Of a DNA stretch of 64,000 nucleotides, positions 50,469 through 59,201 are shown piece by piece. This DNA comes from Syntrophaceae bacterium UBA6109. GTDB taxonomy: Bacteria; Desulfobacterota; Syntrophia; Syntrophales; UBA6109. The notes beneath the pieces are model-generated. The model was not told the DNA's origin and did no database searches. It was given only the letters and a program-made list of their open reading frames with translations. The first letter of the stretch is position 1, and each line of letters begins with the position of its first letter. The stretch spans positions 1 to 64,000 of the forward strand of contig DIWJ01000023.1 in the NCBI GenBank assembly GCA_002428445.1, in the 5' to 3' direction. Made by a program: the position numbers and the translations under genes.

Positions 50469-51611
50469 TCAGAGCCCCAGGTGCCTCGCGACGATCCCCC
50501 GCATGATTTCATTGGTCCCGCCCAGGATCCGGGTCACCCGTATATCGCGCCAGGCCCTGGCGACAGCGTATTCCTCGCAGTACCCGTAGCCGCCGTGCAA
50601 CTGCAGGCAGCGGTCGGCCACGCGGAAGGCCATCTCCGTCGTCCAGTATTTGGCCATGGAGACCTCCACGGTTACATCGACGCCCTCCAGGTAATCGGCG
50701 ATCAGTTTGTCGACAAAGGTCCGGCCGAGCTTGATTTCCGTCGCCATCTCGACGAGCTCGAACTGGACATGCTGAAAACGGCTCAGGGCTTTGCCGAAGG
50801 CGCTTCGCTGCCGGCAGTATCCGCGGGTCGCCTCGAAAACCATTTCGGCCGCCGCGACCGCACTGATCGCCAGGACGAGACGCTCCGGCTGCAGGTTCCG
50901 CATGAGTTTTTTGAAACCCGTCCCCTTTTCCCCCAGGCGATTGGCCTTCGGAATCCGGCAGTCCTCGAAGAAGAGCTCCGCCGTGTCCTGGCTGTGCCAG
51001 CCGATCTTTCGCAGACGGCTCCCCTTGATGAAACCGGGGGTGCCGGCCTCGACCAGATACAGATCGATGGCGTCGTGCGCCTTTTCGACCGCCGGATCGC
51101 GGGCCGCAACGACAAAGAGGTCTCCGTTGATCCCGTTGCTGATGAAGGTCTTCTGCCCGTTGAGGACGAAGGCGTCTCCCTCCTCCACCGCCGTCGTCCT
51201 GATGGCGGCCAGGTCGCTGCCGGCCTGGGGTTCCGACATGGCGACGGCCGTGATGCAATCCCCGGCGATGCAGCGGGGAAGGTAGCGCCTTTTCTGCTCC
51301 TCGGCGGCAAAGGCCGTGATGTAGGGAACCACGACGTTGCTGTGCAGCCGGGCGGCAAGACCGCAGGAGTTGGTGCGCGTCATCTCCTCGACCACGATGA
51401 CCGTGTAGAGGAAATCCGCCCCCAGTCCTCCGTACGCCTCCGGGACGTCCATGCACAGGAAACCCTGTTCGCCCATTTTTTTCCAGGCGCTGCGCGGAAC
51501 AATCCCGGCCGCCTCCCATTCCTCAATGAAGGGGACGACCTCTTTGGCCAGAAACTTCTGCAGGGTCTGCCGGAAGATCCGGTGCTCTTCGGTGTAGGGG
51601 ATCACGTCCAT
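50469..51611 (-). CDS. Acyl-CoA (or acyl-ACP) dehydrogenase
   Basis: This 380-residue protein has the complete acyl-CoA dehydrogenase fold: ITAVAMSEPQAGSDLAAIRTTA for the FAD side, GQKTFISNGING, CLQLHGGYGYCEEYAVARAWRD and RVTRILGGTNEIMRGIVARHLGL at the C-terminus. These enzymes introduce a trans-2 double bond with FAD. An electron-transfer flavoprotein pair is not in the cluster. Inside a synthetic cluster it could make double bonds on a carrier-bound chain, as in some ACP-dependent dehydrogenases. Confidence 0.93.
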   Translation of the reverse strand: MDVIPYTEEHRIFRQTLQKFLAKEVVPFIEEWEAAGIVPRSAWKKMGEQGFLCMDVPEAYGGLGADFLYTVIVVEEMTRTNSCGLAARLHSNVVVPYITAFAAEEQKRRYLPRCIAGDCITAVAMSEPQAGSDLAAIRTTAVEEGDAFVLNGQKTFISNGINGDLFVVAARDPAVEKAHDAIDLYLVEAGTPGFIKGSRLRKIGWHSQDTAELFFEDCRIPKANRLGEKGTGFKKLMRNLQPERLVLAISAVAAAEMVFEATRGYCRQRSAFGKALSRFQHVQFELVEMATEIKLGRTFVDKLIADYLEGVDVTVEVSMAKYWTTEMAFRVADRCLQLHGGYGYCEEYAVARAWRDIRVTRILGGTNEIMRGIVARHLGL

Positions 51612-51640
51612 GGTCGCGTCATCTCTCCGTCGGCTCCATC

Positions 51641-52072
51641 TCAGGAATCGGCCTCCGCACGGAAGGCCTGGACGCTCATGACGGCCACGATCTCGCCCTC
51701 CAGAAGGACCGTCCCGTCGAAGACCGCGTAGCCCTCCAGGGCATAGCTCTTGGTCACTTCGGTGATCAAGGTTGCCGGAACCGAAAGGCGGGAACGGCGG
51801 AAATCGGCGCTCTTGATCCCCACGAGCCAGCCGGTGGCGCCCCCCCGGCCGCCCTGGATGCGTTTCCAGCCTTCCAGCAGCGCCGCCGTCTGGGCGACCA
51901 GTTCGATCGTCACCAGGGCATCGATCGATCCGTCGCCGTAGAGAGGCCAGTCTTCCGAGGTGGTCGCGGCCGTGCGCGCCCTCTGATCGTCGACAGCCAC
52001 CACCGTCTCGATCAGCCTCATCCGGCCGCGGTGGGGAATCATCCTGTCTATTTCCGGATCCATCGGTTTCAC
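51641..52072 (-). CDS. Hotdog-fold 3-hydroxyacyl-ACP dehydratase (ApeP/FabZ-like)
   Basis: This 143-residue hotdog protein has IPHRGRMRLIETVVAV (His14) and SIDALVTIELVAQTAALLEGW. The opening resembles the ApeP-like dehydratases of aryl-polyene clusters more than FabZ, since HFPGXP is absent. It would dehydrate 3-hydroxyacyl-ACP to the 2-enoyl form. It lies next to the acyl-CoA dehydrogenase gene. Confidence 0.82.
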   Translation of the reverse strand: MKPMDPEIDRMIPHRGRMRLIETVVAVDDQRARTAATTSEDWPLYGDGSIDALVTIELVAQTAALLEGWKRIQGGRGGATGWLVGIKSADFRRSRLSVPATLITEVTKSYALEGYAVFDGTVLLEGEIVAVMSVQAFRAEADS

Positions 52073-52229
52073 GCGGTTTTCATAACAGAAATCACCTCAT
52101 GCGGCAAGACAGTGTTGGACGGGATCGCCGCCTCATGGCCGCAGCCGCCGAAGCCTTTCATCTCGGCCGGAGTCTGCCCGGGCAACTTTCTGATCAGGGC
52201 TGTGCTTGATAAGCGGGAGCGGCGGCTTC

Positions 52230-53078
52230 CTATCTTCCAGCCGGTACCAGTTTCTCCGACTTGAGGAATACCCAGGACACGGAGATCCCGCTCATGATGG
52301 AATACTTGCTCTTCACCAGAGGGCTGTCTTCAATCACGGCGCCCTGGAGAAAATCAACGCTGACAAAGATATTGAAGATCCATGGTTCCATTTTCTTATT
52401 CAACCCGATGCTGAGCGCCGACCCGCTGTATCCGCCGCCGGCGTCGTAGGAAGGACGCGATGCCGTGGCGTAAGCCGGTCCCACCGAATAAAAATATCGG
52501 TGATAGGCGCCGTCGGCAAACATCGGCCCGGCTGAAATTCCCAGATTCAGGCCGCTCCCGGGAAGAACATCGGATTTTTCGAAAACCAGCCGCGGATTCA
52601 GCACCCACCCTTCATGGTGCAGCGACGCAAAATCCGTGGAAAAAACCGCCCGAAGCGGCAGGGCCAGGCTCCATTTGTAGGCGTCGCGGCGATTGTCCAG
52701 CAGCGTTATATTCAAGGACGGGCCGATCTCGAAGGTCGGGTCCAGATCCGGCATGCCCCTGCGGGCCTCGTTTTTCGAACTGTCGACCGGCACGTTGCCG
52801 AAGAGACTGAAGTCCAGCAAGACGTTTTCCGTCTTGAAGATGCGTCCCGAAATGCGCTCCCTTTCGACCCGCAGAATGTCGCCGCGGTAGATCAGGTAGG
52901 GATAAGGCAACAGCAGGAATCTTCGTTCGTCGGAACCCCGGTAGTCCGGCATGTGGAGGAGGGCCAATCCCGCCCCCGCTTCCCAGAGGGGCTTCTCCCC
53001 GCTGGAGACGTCGGGGGGAGGCAAGCAGACAGCGAGCGTCAGGAGAATCGCAAGAACACCTCGAATGCGCACGAGCAC
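52230..53078 (-). CDS. MipA/OmpV-family outer membrane protein
   Basis: This 282-residue protein has a signal peptide (VLAILLTLAVCLPPPDVSS) and the MipA/OmpV pattern: EAGAGLALLHMPDYRGSDERRFLLLPYPYLIYRGD and amphipathic strands to the C-terminal VSWVFLKSEKLV. OmpV proteins are beta-barrels in the outer membrane. Their role here might be anchoring or transport of the lipid; this is not known. The 157 bases up to the dehydratase start contain no gene. Confidence 0.88.
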   Translation of the reverse strand: MLVRIRGVLAILLTLAVCLPPPDVSSGEKPLWEAGAGLALLHMPDYRGSDERRFLLLPYPYLIYRGDILRVERERISGRIFKTENVLLDFSLFGNVPVDSSKNEARRGMPDLDPTFEIGPSLNITLLDNRRDAYKWSLALPLRAVFSTDFASLHHEGWVLNPRLVFEKSDVLPGSGLNLGISAGPMFADGAYHRYFYSVGPAYATASRPSYDAGGGYSGSALSIGLNKKMEPWIFNIFVSVDFLQGAVIEDSPLVKSKYSIMSGISVSWVFLKSEKLVPAGR

Positions 53079-53111
53079 CTCCTCCTTTTTTCTCCGTGGT
53101 TCCGGCGAACG

Positions 53112-54545
53112 TCAGCCCTTCGGTTCAAACTGGCGCTTGGCGGACCAGAACGACGGCAGATGCCGGATCAGATAGGCGATGCTCTTCCGGTGCTGCCAAA
53201 GACGGCGGCGGAATCTTTTGCGCCACTGGGGATCGGAATAGAAACGTTTCACGTGTTCGTTGTACAGAAAATCCAGCCTTTCTTTGGAGGCGATGCCCCG
53301 CGGTATAAAGACAAAATTCAGGCAATTCATCAACGGCCAGTCTTCCTGAAACGTTCCTTCGTCCCGGATCGTCGACCAGAGCGGAGCCCCGTGGAAAGGG
53401 GTGAACTTGGACATGTTCATGTCATCGAGCCCCAGCGAAAGAACAAAATTCGATGTTCTCCGAATCGATTCTTCCGTTTCGCCGGGCAGGCCCATCATGA
53501 ACAACCCCTTTGCCCGCAGCCCTGCGGCTTGAATCCGTCTTACCGTATCACAAACCTCATCCAGCGAAACACCGGATTTGTGCCTGGCCAGCATCTGCGG
53601 GTCCGCCGATTCGATGCCCAGGGAAACCATGAGACACCCGGCATCTTTCAGCATCCGGAGCAGCTCGTCGTCCGTGAAACCGACCCGGACGGCGCAGTTG
53701 AAATGGATCCCCAGGGGATGCCGGGCGAGTTTTTCGCAGAGCTCGACGATGCGGCGGCGATCCGCCGTGAAGAGGTCGTCGTAGATGTTGATGTGCCGCA
53801 CGCCGAATCCCGTCCGCAGGTATTTCATGTGCTCATAGATGTAGGAAGCCGAGTTGCAGCGGAATCCCCTCTTGAAGACGGAACGGTCGCAATAGGAACA
53901 TTGGAACATGCAACCCCTTGATGTGATCATGGTCGCCCCGGGGGTATGAACGTAACTGAACAGGGGCAGATGGTAATCCCCGGGGAAGCCTTGAAGCTTT
54001 TCATAGGCGGGAAAGGGAAGCGAATCCAGGTCGGCGATCTGGGGACGGGGAGGATTGGCCGTCGGCGCGGAATCCTGACGCCGGATCAACCCCCTGATCT
54101 CCGCGGGGTCGGCGCCCCGTGCAAGCTCCGCCATCGTGAGCTCGCCCTCTCCGGCGCACAGAAAATCAAAACCCGGATACGCGGGGAGCAGCTCGTCCTG
54201 CAGGGCGGAAACGTGGACGCCCCCGCAGACGGTCCTGACCTGTGCCGCCCGCGTCTTGATTTCCTGCGCCATCTGCGCGGCATCAAGAAAAGAAGACGTC
54301 GTGGCCGAAAATCCGACCAGCTCAGGCTCATATCCCAGGATCGCCCGAACCTGCGCATCGAGATTGACGGGAGCGCCCGGACCCAGGCAATCGTAAACAA
54401 AGACCTCGTGTCCCTGCTTCAGCAGATACGCGGCGATGGAAAGAATTCCCTGCGGGACCATGCGGTTGGCGACATCGGTGATGTCGCGCCGGCCGGGAAA
54501 CCAGTTGAATCCCCGCGGATGAACCAGGACAATGCGCATGGACAT
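53112..54545 (-). CDS. B12-binding-domain-type radical SAM protein
   Basis: This 477-residue protein has a B12-binding-like N-terminal domain (about 1-145, GHEVFVYDCLG, AQVRTVCGGVHVSALQDELL) and Cys212, Cys216 and Cys219 (RGCMFQCSYCD). The C-terminus is basic and helical (WRKRFRRRLWQHRKS). It is only distantly related to the enzyme at 46130. The DXHXXG motif is not seen. It may act on the acyl chain or glycerolipid. Confidence 0.88.
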   Translation of the reverse strand: MSMRIVLVHPRGFNWFPGRRDITDVANRMVPQGILSIAAYLLKQGHEVFVYDCLGPGAPVNLDAQVRAILGYEPELVGFSATTSSFLDAAQMAQEIKTRAAQVRTVCGGVHVSALQDELLPAYPGFDFLCAGEGELTMAELARGADPAEIRGLIRRQDSAPTANPPRPQIADLDSLPFPAYEKLQGFPGDYHLPLFSYVHTPGATMITSRGCMFQCSYCDRSVFKRGFRCNSASYIYEHMKYLRTGFGVRHINIYDDLFTADRRRIVELCEKLARHPLGIHFNCAVRVGFTDDELLRMLKDAGCLMVSLGIESADPQMLARHKSGVSLDEVCDTVRRIQAAGLRAKGLFMMGLPGETEESIRRTSNFVLSLGLDDMNMSKFTPFHGAPLWSTIRDEGTFQEDWPLMNCLNFVFIPRGIASKERLDFLYNEHVKRFYSDPQWRKRFRRRLWQHRKSIAYLIRHLPSFWSAKRQFEPKG

Positions 54546-54590
54546 TTTCGCTTTCCGTTGAGCGCCGCAGCGGCGCTCAACCTCCTGACC

Positions 54591-55169
54591 TTAAAGCCGC
54601 TGCCGCTTCGCCTCCACCAGGGAGAGGATATTCTCCCTGTGGCTGAATACAATCAGCAGGACGGTCAACATCGTCCCGGCGAGGGGAACGGCCTGAGCGC
54701 CGCCCGCGGCGACCGTCGCTCCTCCGAGAGCGAGGATCATGCAGAAAGAGGCGATAAACGGGACCTGCACGATCCGCTGGACCACGACCCAGAGGAGGCA
54801 GGAGGCGGCCGCTCCCCAGGGGACGAGCGCGAGGGTGAAGCCCAGATAGCTGGCCACGCCCTTGCCGCCCCTGAACCTGTGGAAGCAGGGGAAACGGTTC
54901 CCGGCAACCAGGGCGAGACCAACCCAGGGGAGCAGATCGCCCGGCAGAAGGGCCGCCGCCAGCATGGCCAGGCAGGCGGCCCGCCCCACGTCAAGGGCGA
55001 GCACGACGGCCGCCCATCCCTTGCCGGCCTGGCGATAGACGTTGGTGGTGCCCGCATTCCCGCTGAATGCCGTCCGCGGGTCCCCCTTGCCCAGAAACCC
55101 GAGGATGATGATGGCGAAATTGACCGACCCGGCCAGATAGGTCAAGAAAAGAATACCGGCGAAGCGCAT
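54591..55169 (-). CDS. plsY: Glycerol-3-phosphate acyltransferase PlsY
   Basis: I start at ATG 55169 (MRFAGILFLTYLAGSVN), with AGGAGA nine bases upstream; the frame to 55235 overlaps the previous gene. The 192-residue membrane protein has several hydrophobic segments and the PlsY motifs SGNAGTTNVYRQAGK, NRFPCFHRFRGGKGVASYLG and HRENILSLVEAKRQR. PlsY moves acyl chains from acyl-phosphate to glycerol-3-phosphate. A cluster copy beside a PlsC suggests a dedicated route of the product into phospholipid. Confidence 0.9.
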   Translation of the reverse strand: MRFAGILFLTYLAGSVNFAIIILGFLGKGDPRTAFSGNAGTTNVYRQAGKGWAAVVLALDVGRAACLAMLAAALLPGDLLPWVGLALVAGNRFPCFHRFRGGKGVASYLGFTLALVPWGAAASCLLWVVVQRIVQVPFIASFCMILALGGATVAAGGAQAVPLAGTMLTVLLIVFSHRENILSLVEAKRQRL

Positions 55170-55173
55170 CCGT

Positions 55174-56058
55174 CTAAGTCTCCTGCGGCTCCCGCACCCA
55201 GGCGGGGGGCCTTCGTCTCCCGCCGTAGATGTCACGCATCTCGAGCCCCTCTATAAACTCCGCGGGCTTCCCGTCGCGGCCATGGATCCAGAGGTCAAAA
55301 CGCAGCGCGGGGGCATCCCCCGGAAGAAGAACGATGCGGCAGGAATAGGTTTCGCCGGCCCGTGTCGGGACGAGGATCCGTCTTCGCCCGAAGCCCACCG
55401 GGAAAGCGATGGTGTTTCCGTACCGCTGCCCCCAGGCGCAGGCGACATGGAAGGCTGCATCGGCCGGGAACGGAGAGCCCAGGGGACCGGCCGGCTCCGG
55501 AGCATCCCCGCCGAAGACCTCGGCCCAGGCGCCGGCCGCCGTCAGGCAAACGTCGCCCGTCACATTCTGATAGGCCGGCCCGAAGGGGACCAATTCATCA
55601 TAGAGCCGACGGCTCGAGAGGGTGAAGACCGGCCCCGCCGGGGCCGCCCCGTCGCCGCAGGCCGCCGCCGGCCCTTCCGCCGGGACCGCTTCTTCCCTGC
55701 CGGCGGGCAGAAAAAAAACGGACGCATGCTCGACACGGCGCGTCCATTTCGCCTGCCGGCCCGATCGAACGGTCACCAGCCTGGAACGGCAGCGGCCGTC
55801 CGCCAGACGCGAAAACTCATGGACGGCCGGGATCTCCCGCAGCCCGGGATCGACTGTCAGGACGTGGTTGAACACACCCGACTCCTGCCGGCACGGATCG
55901 ACACCGGCGGACGCGGGCAGCGTGCGGGCCATGATCTGCAGAGCCTCTACGGCCGGAAGAACCACGCGGCCGGCGACGAGGTGATCGCGCAGATAGGCCG
56001 GCACGGGCACCGCCACGGGAAGGTCTATCGTTTCGACGGGCTGGGAAAGGTTTTCCAT
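55174..56058 (-). CDS. Free-standing polyketide-synthase-type dehydratase
   Basis: I start at ATG 56058 (MENLSQPVETIDL), which overlaps the thioesterase gene by 34 bases; no strong signal is seen. The 294-residue protein resembles the double-hotdog dehydratase of modular PKSs: His26 in DHLVAGRVVLPAVEAL (the HXXXGXXXXP motif) and Asp200 in FPADAAFHVACAWG (the DXXXH/Q motif). It would convert a 3-hydroxyacyl-ACP to an enoyl chain. A stand-alone copy beside two single-hotdog dehydratases is unusual. Confidence 0.78.
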   Translation of the reverse strand: MENLSQPVETIDLPVAVPVPAYLRDHLVAGRVVLPAVEALQIMARTLPASAGVDPCRQESGVFNHVLTVDPGLREIPAVHEFSRLADGRCRSRLVTVRSGRQAKWTRRVEHASVFFLPAGREEAVPAEGPAAACGDGAAPAGPVFTLSSRRLYDELVPFGPAYQNVTGDVCLTAAGAWAEVFGGDAPEPAGPLGSPFPADAAFHVACAWGQRYGNTIAFPVGFGRRRILVPTRAGETYSCRIVLLPGDAPALRFDLWIHGRDGKPAEFIEGLEMRDIYGGRRRPPAWVREPQET

Positions 56059-56519
56059 AACTGAACGGTCTTGGGATCGACGGCCACGGGAATCCCCCGG
56101 GAATTGAGGGCGCAATGCCGGGTGTATCCCCGGCAGACATCGGCCTCCGTCTCTGCATGGGTGATGACGTAATCGAACTGGAGACGGACCCGCTGGAGTT
56201 CCGCCGGCCGGGTGTGGATCCACATGGGATCGTCGTAGTGCAGCGGCTGATGGAACTGGATCCCGAGATCGATGATGGGGTAAACGTAACCGCTATCCTC
56301 GATCTCCCGATAGGGGTAGGCGGCGTCGCGCATCAGCGACGTCCTGCCGAACTCGAAATAGCGCAGATAATTGGCGTGATAAACGACGGTGGAGCGGTCC
56401 GTATCGGCGTAGAGGGTCCTCATCCGGCACCGGTGCCATATCAGTCCCGTCGCGGCTTCACGGACGTAACGTTCGTCATCTCCCTGAGGTTCGGTCCGAA
56501 ACGGCCTGGGCTTCATCAC
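56025..56519 (-). CDS. 4-hydroxybenzoyl-CoA thioesterase-type (YbgC-like) hotdog protein
   Basis: This 164-residue protein has the YbgC motif YADTDRSTVVYHANYLRYFEFGR, with Asp41 as the likely catalytic base, and RVRLQFDYVI. It hydrolyses acyl-CoA or acyl-ACP. It may release or proofread chains. It overlaps the PKS-type dehydratase gene and the ketosynthase upstream by a few bases. Confidence 0.88.
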   Translation of the reverse strand: MMKPRPFRTEPQGDDERYVREAATGLIWHRCRMRTLYADTDRSTVVYHANYLRYFEFGRTSLMRDAAYPYREIEDSGYVYPIIDLGIQFHQPLHYDDPMWIHTRPAELQRVRLQFDYVITHAETEADVCRGYTRHCALNSRGIPVAVDPKTVQLWKTFPSPSKR

Positions 56520-57784
56520 GCCACCCCCCGGAAAATAATGCAGCAGTTCGTGCCGCCGAAGCCGAAGGCGTTCGACAGGGCCATCTCGTAACGGTGCGGA
56601 CGGGCCGTATTGGGCACGCAGTCGATGTCAGCAAAACGCGGATCGGGGAGATGGTTGATCGTGGGCAGGATCATCCCCCGCTGCATCCCCTCGATCGTGA
56701 GGGCGTCTTCGATGGCCGCAGCCGCCCCGAGGGTATGGCCGATCTGGGACTTGTTGGAGGACAGGGGGATCTTCTCCAGGGACCGGCCGAAGACCGTCCG
56801 GAGGCAGTCGACCTCGACGAGGTCTCCCTTCGGCGTGGAGGTGCCGTGGGCGTTGATGTACTGGATGTCCGAAGGCTGGAGAGCCGCATCGTCGAGCGCC
56901 TCCCGGATGCCCCGGGTGATCGTTTCGGGATTGGGCTTGGTGAAATGGTAGGCATCGGATGTCCAGCCGACCCCCATCACCTCCGCCCGCGCCTGAAGGC
57001 CGTAGCGGGCGATCATCTCCTCGGCGGCCAGGACGATGACGCCGGCCCCCTCGGAAACGACGAAGCCGCGCCGATCAACGCTGAAAGGCCGCGAGGCCTG
57101 CGCGGGATTCTCGTACGCCCGGTCCCCGGGGACGACCTTGACGGTGGCGTTCATGTTGGCGAACCCATGGATGATCTCCGGGAGGATCGGGGTGTCCACC
57201 CCTCCGGCGAGGACGAAATCACAGTCCCCGTCCCGGATCATGCGGGCCCCGATGCCGACGGCGTGGTTCCCCGAGGCGCAGGCTCCCTGGGGGGAAAAGA
57301 CGGGTCCCGTGAAACCGAGCAGCATCCCTGCCTTTCCCGAGGGGAGATTGGCGCAGAGATTGGGCAGGAGGTAAGGGCTGATCTTCAGGGGGCCCTTTTC
57401 CTGGAAGTTGAGCATGGCCGTCCGGAAGGCATCGACGCCGTTGATCGCGGAGCCGATGAGACAAGCCGTTCGCGGGCCGGTTTCCCCGTTCATCGGCAGG
57501 CGGGCGTGGGCCAGGGCTTCATGGCAGACGGCCATGGTGAGGAGAACGAAGGCGGCGTTCCAGTTGTACGCCTCCTTGGCATCCACGAACTCGAGGGCCA
57601 TCGGATCCCAGTCCGGGATCTCTCCCACCACGTTGCAGACCGACTCGACCTGACAGCGGGTGACCTTCCGAAAACCGGCCTCGCCGCGGACGGCCCGCTC
57701 CCACGTTATGGGAAACGTCCTCCCCAGCGGGGTGGCCGCCCCGTAACCGATGACAAAAACGCGTCTGTTTAATGGAGCTCTCAT
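56516..57784 (-). CDS. Beta-ketoacyl-ACP synthase (active ketosynthase)
   Basis: This 422-residue protein has Cys169 in SPQGACASGNHAVG, His313 in NAHGTSTP and His350 in KSQIGHTLGAAAAIE with Lys345. The segment RRGFVVSEGAGVIVLA and the FANMNATVK region are shared with the next ketosynthase, so the two look like an old duplication. It overlaps the thioesterase gene by four bases. Confidence 0.9.
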   Translation of the reverse strand: MRAPLNRRVFVIGYGAATPLGRTFPITWERAVRGEAGFRKVTRCQVESVCNVVGEIPDWDPMALEFVDAKEAYNWNAAFVLLTMAVCHEALAHARLPMNGETGPRTACLIGSAINGVDAFRTAMLNFQEKGPLKISPYLLPNLCANLPSGKAGMLLGFTGPVFSPQGACASGNHAVGIGARMIRDGDCDFVLAGGVDTPILPEIIHGFANMNATVKVVPGDRAYENPAQASRPFSVDRRGFVVSEGAGVIVLAAEEMIARYGLQARAEVMGVGWTSDAYHFTKPNPETITRGIREALDDAALQPSDIQYINAHGTSTPKGDLVEVDCLRTVFGRSLEKIPLSSNKSQIGHTLGAAAAIEDALTIEGMQRGMILPTINHLPDPRFADIDCVPNTARPHRYEMALSNAFGFGGTNCCIIFRGVA

Positions 57785-57916
57785 CCGTGCATCAACCTGT
57801 CGGTACGTGTATTGGAGGACTCAGGACACCCCGCCCCGTCCGAGACCGCGATGTCTCCGCAGGGAAGAAACCGGTTCCGGGAAGCGCAAAGGGAAAGGGT
57901 CATCAGGATTCTCATA

Positions 57917-59170
57917 TCAGGCAAGACAGCGAAACACAAGGCAGGCGTTGCACCCCCCGAAACCGAAGGCGTTCTTCAGGACGTGCTCCTGCTGCAGGTG
58001 TCGGGCGCCCTCAGCCACGCAGTCAAGATCGATCGCCGGGTCGCGCCGATGGTTGACCGTGGGCAGCAGGACGCCCCGGCGCATACCCTCCAGGGCCAGG
58101 ATCGATTCCACGGCACTGGTGGCGCCCATGGCATGACCCAGCTGGGATTTGTTGGCCGAAACGGGAGGGATTCTGTCTCCGAAGATCTCCCGGAGGGCCT
58201 CGGCCTCAACCTGATCGCCGACCCTGGTCGAGGCCGCATGGGCATTGATTGCATCGATGTCCGCCGGTGAAATGCCGGCGTGGCCGATGCTTTGGGCCAT
58301 GCAGCGCGTCACCGTAACGGGATTGGGGGCAACGACATGGCAAGCGTCGGCGGTCATCGCCCAGCCGGCCAGCTGCGCATGGAAGGCCAGACCGTGCGCC
58401 GCGGCAAAGGCGCGTGAAGCGATCACGATGCAGCCCGCTCCCTCGGAAACCACAAATCCCCGGCGCCCAAGGGAGAAAGGGCGGCTCGCGGCGGCGGGCG
58501 GCAGGGGCGCTTCCCCCTCCTTGGGGCGGTAGGCGCCGTTCATCGTGGCAAAACCCGCCACGATCGGCTCGATCAGGGGAAAATCCGCGGCGCCGCAGAT
58601 GGCCACATCGGCCGTCCCCTGGGCGATGAACATCGCCCCCAGGATCAGCGAACTGCTTCCCGTGGCGCAGGCGGTGACAACCGAGGCAATGGGCCCCGTT
58701 GCCCCGGTCAGGATGGCGACCTTGCCTCCCACCATGTTGATGCAGGAATTGGGATTCATGAAGGGCTGGGGCAGCTTCCCGGCCGCCGTCCACGTCCGGT
58801 CCGCCGCGATGAGCGCATCCAGCCCGCCGATGGCGGAGCTGAAAGTGACGGCAACCCGCGGGGCCAGATCCGGCGTAATCTCCAGGCCGGCCTTCTTCAA
58901 GGCCCTGTGGACGACGAGCAAGGCGTAAGGAAAGATGGGGGAGGTCCAGTGGGCCATCTCGCGGGGCTGGAGAAACGGATAGGGGGCGACATCGATCGGG
59001 CCGACCTGGCCGGCAATCCGGACGGGAAAACCTTCTTTCAGGGGGAAGCGGGTCAGGTCGGATACGCCGCTCTCGCCCGCGGCGGCGCGTTCCCACTGGC
59101 CTTCCAGCTCGGTGCCGAGGGGTGAGACGGCATCATATCCCAGGATCACGGGTCGCGTGTCGTCCATCAT
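57917..59170 (-). CDS. Beta-ketoacyl-ACP synthase (active ketosynthase)
   Basis: This 417-residue protein has Cys168 in SVVTACATGSSSLILG, His311 in NAHAASTRVGD (HAAST in place of HGTXT) and His346 in KSQLGHAMGATSAVE with Lys341. It is the closest relative of the ketosynthase at 56516. The 132 bases between them have no gene. The two could extend at different chain lengths. Confidence 0.9.
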   Translation of the reverse strand: MMDDTRPVILGYDAVSPLGTELEGQWERAAAGESGVSDLTRFPLKEGFPVRIAGQVGPIDVAPYPFLQPREMAHWTSPIFPYALLVVHRALKKAGLEITPDLAPRVAVTFSSAIGGLDALIAADRTWTAAGKLPQPFMNPNSCINMVGGKVAILTGATGPIASVVTACATGSSSLILGAMFIAQGTADVAICGAADFPLIEPIVAGFATMNGAYRPKEGEAPLPPAAASRPFSLGRRGFVVSEGAGCIVIASRAFAAAHGLAFHAQLAGWAMTADACHVVAPNPVTVTRCMAQSIGHAGISPADIDAINAHAASTRVGDQVEAEALREIFGDRIPPVSANKSQLGHAMGATSAVESILALEGMRRGVLLPTVNHRRDPAIDLDCVAEGARHLQQEHVLKNAFGFGGCNACLVFRCLA

Positions 59171-59201
59171 CTCCTCGCAGGGTTCGGCAGGAACACCCCT
59201 C

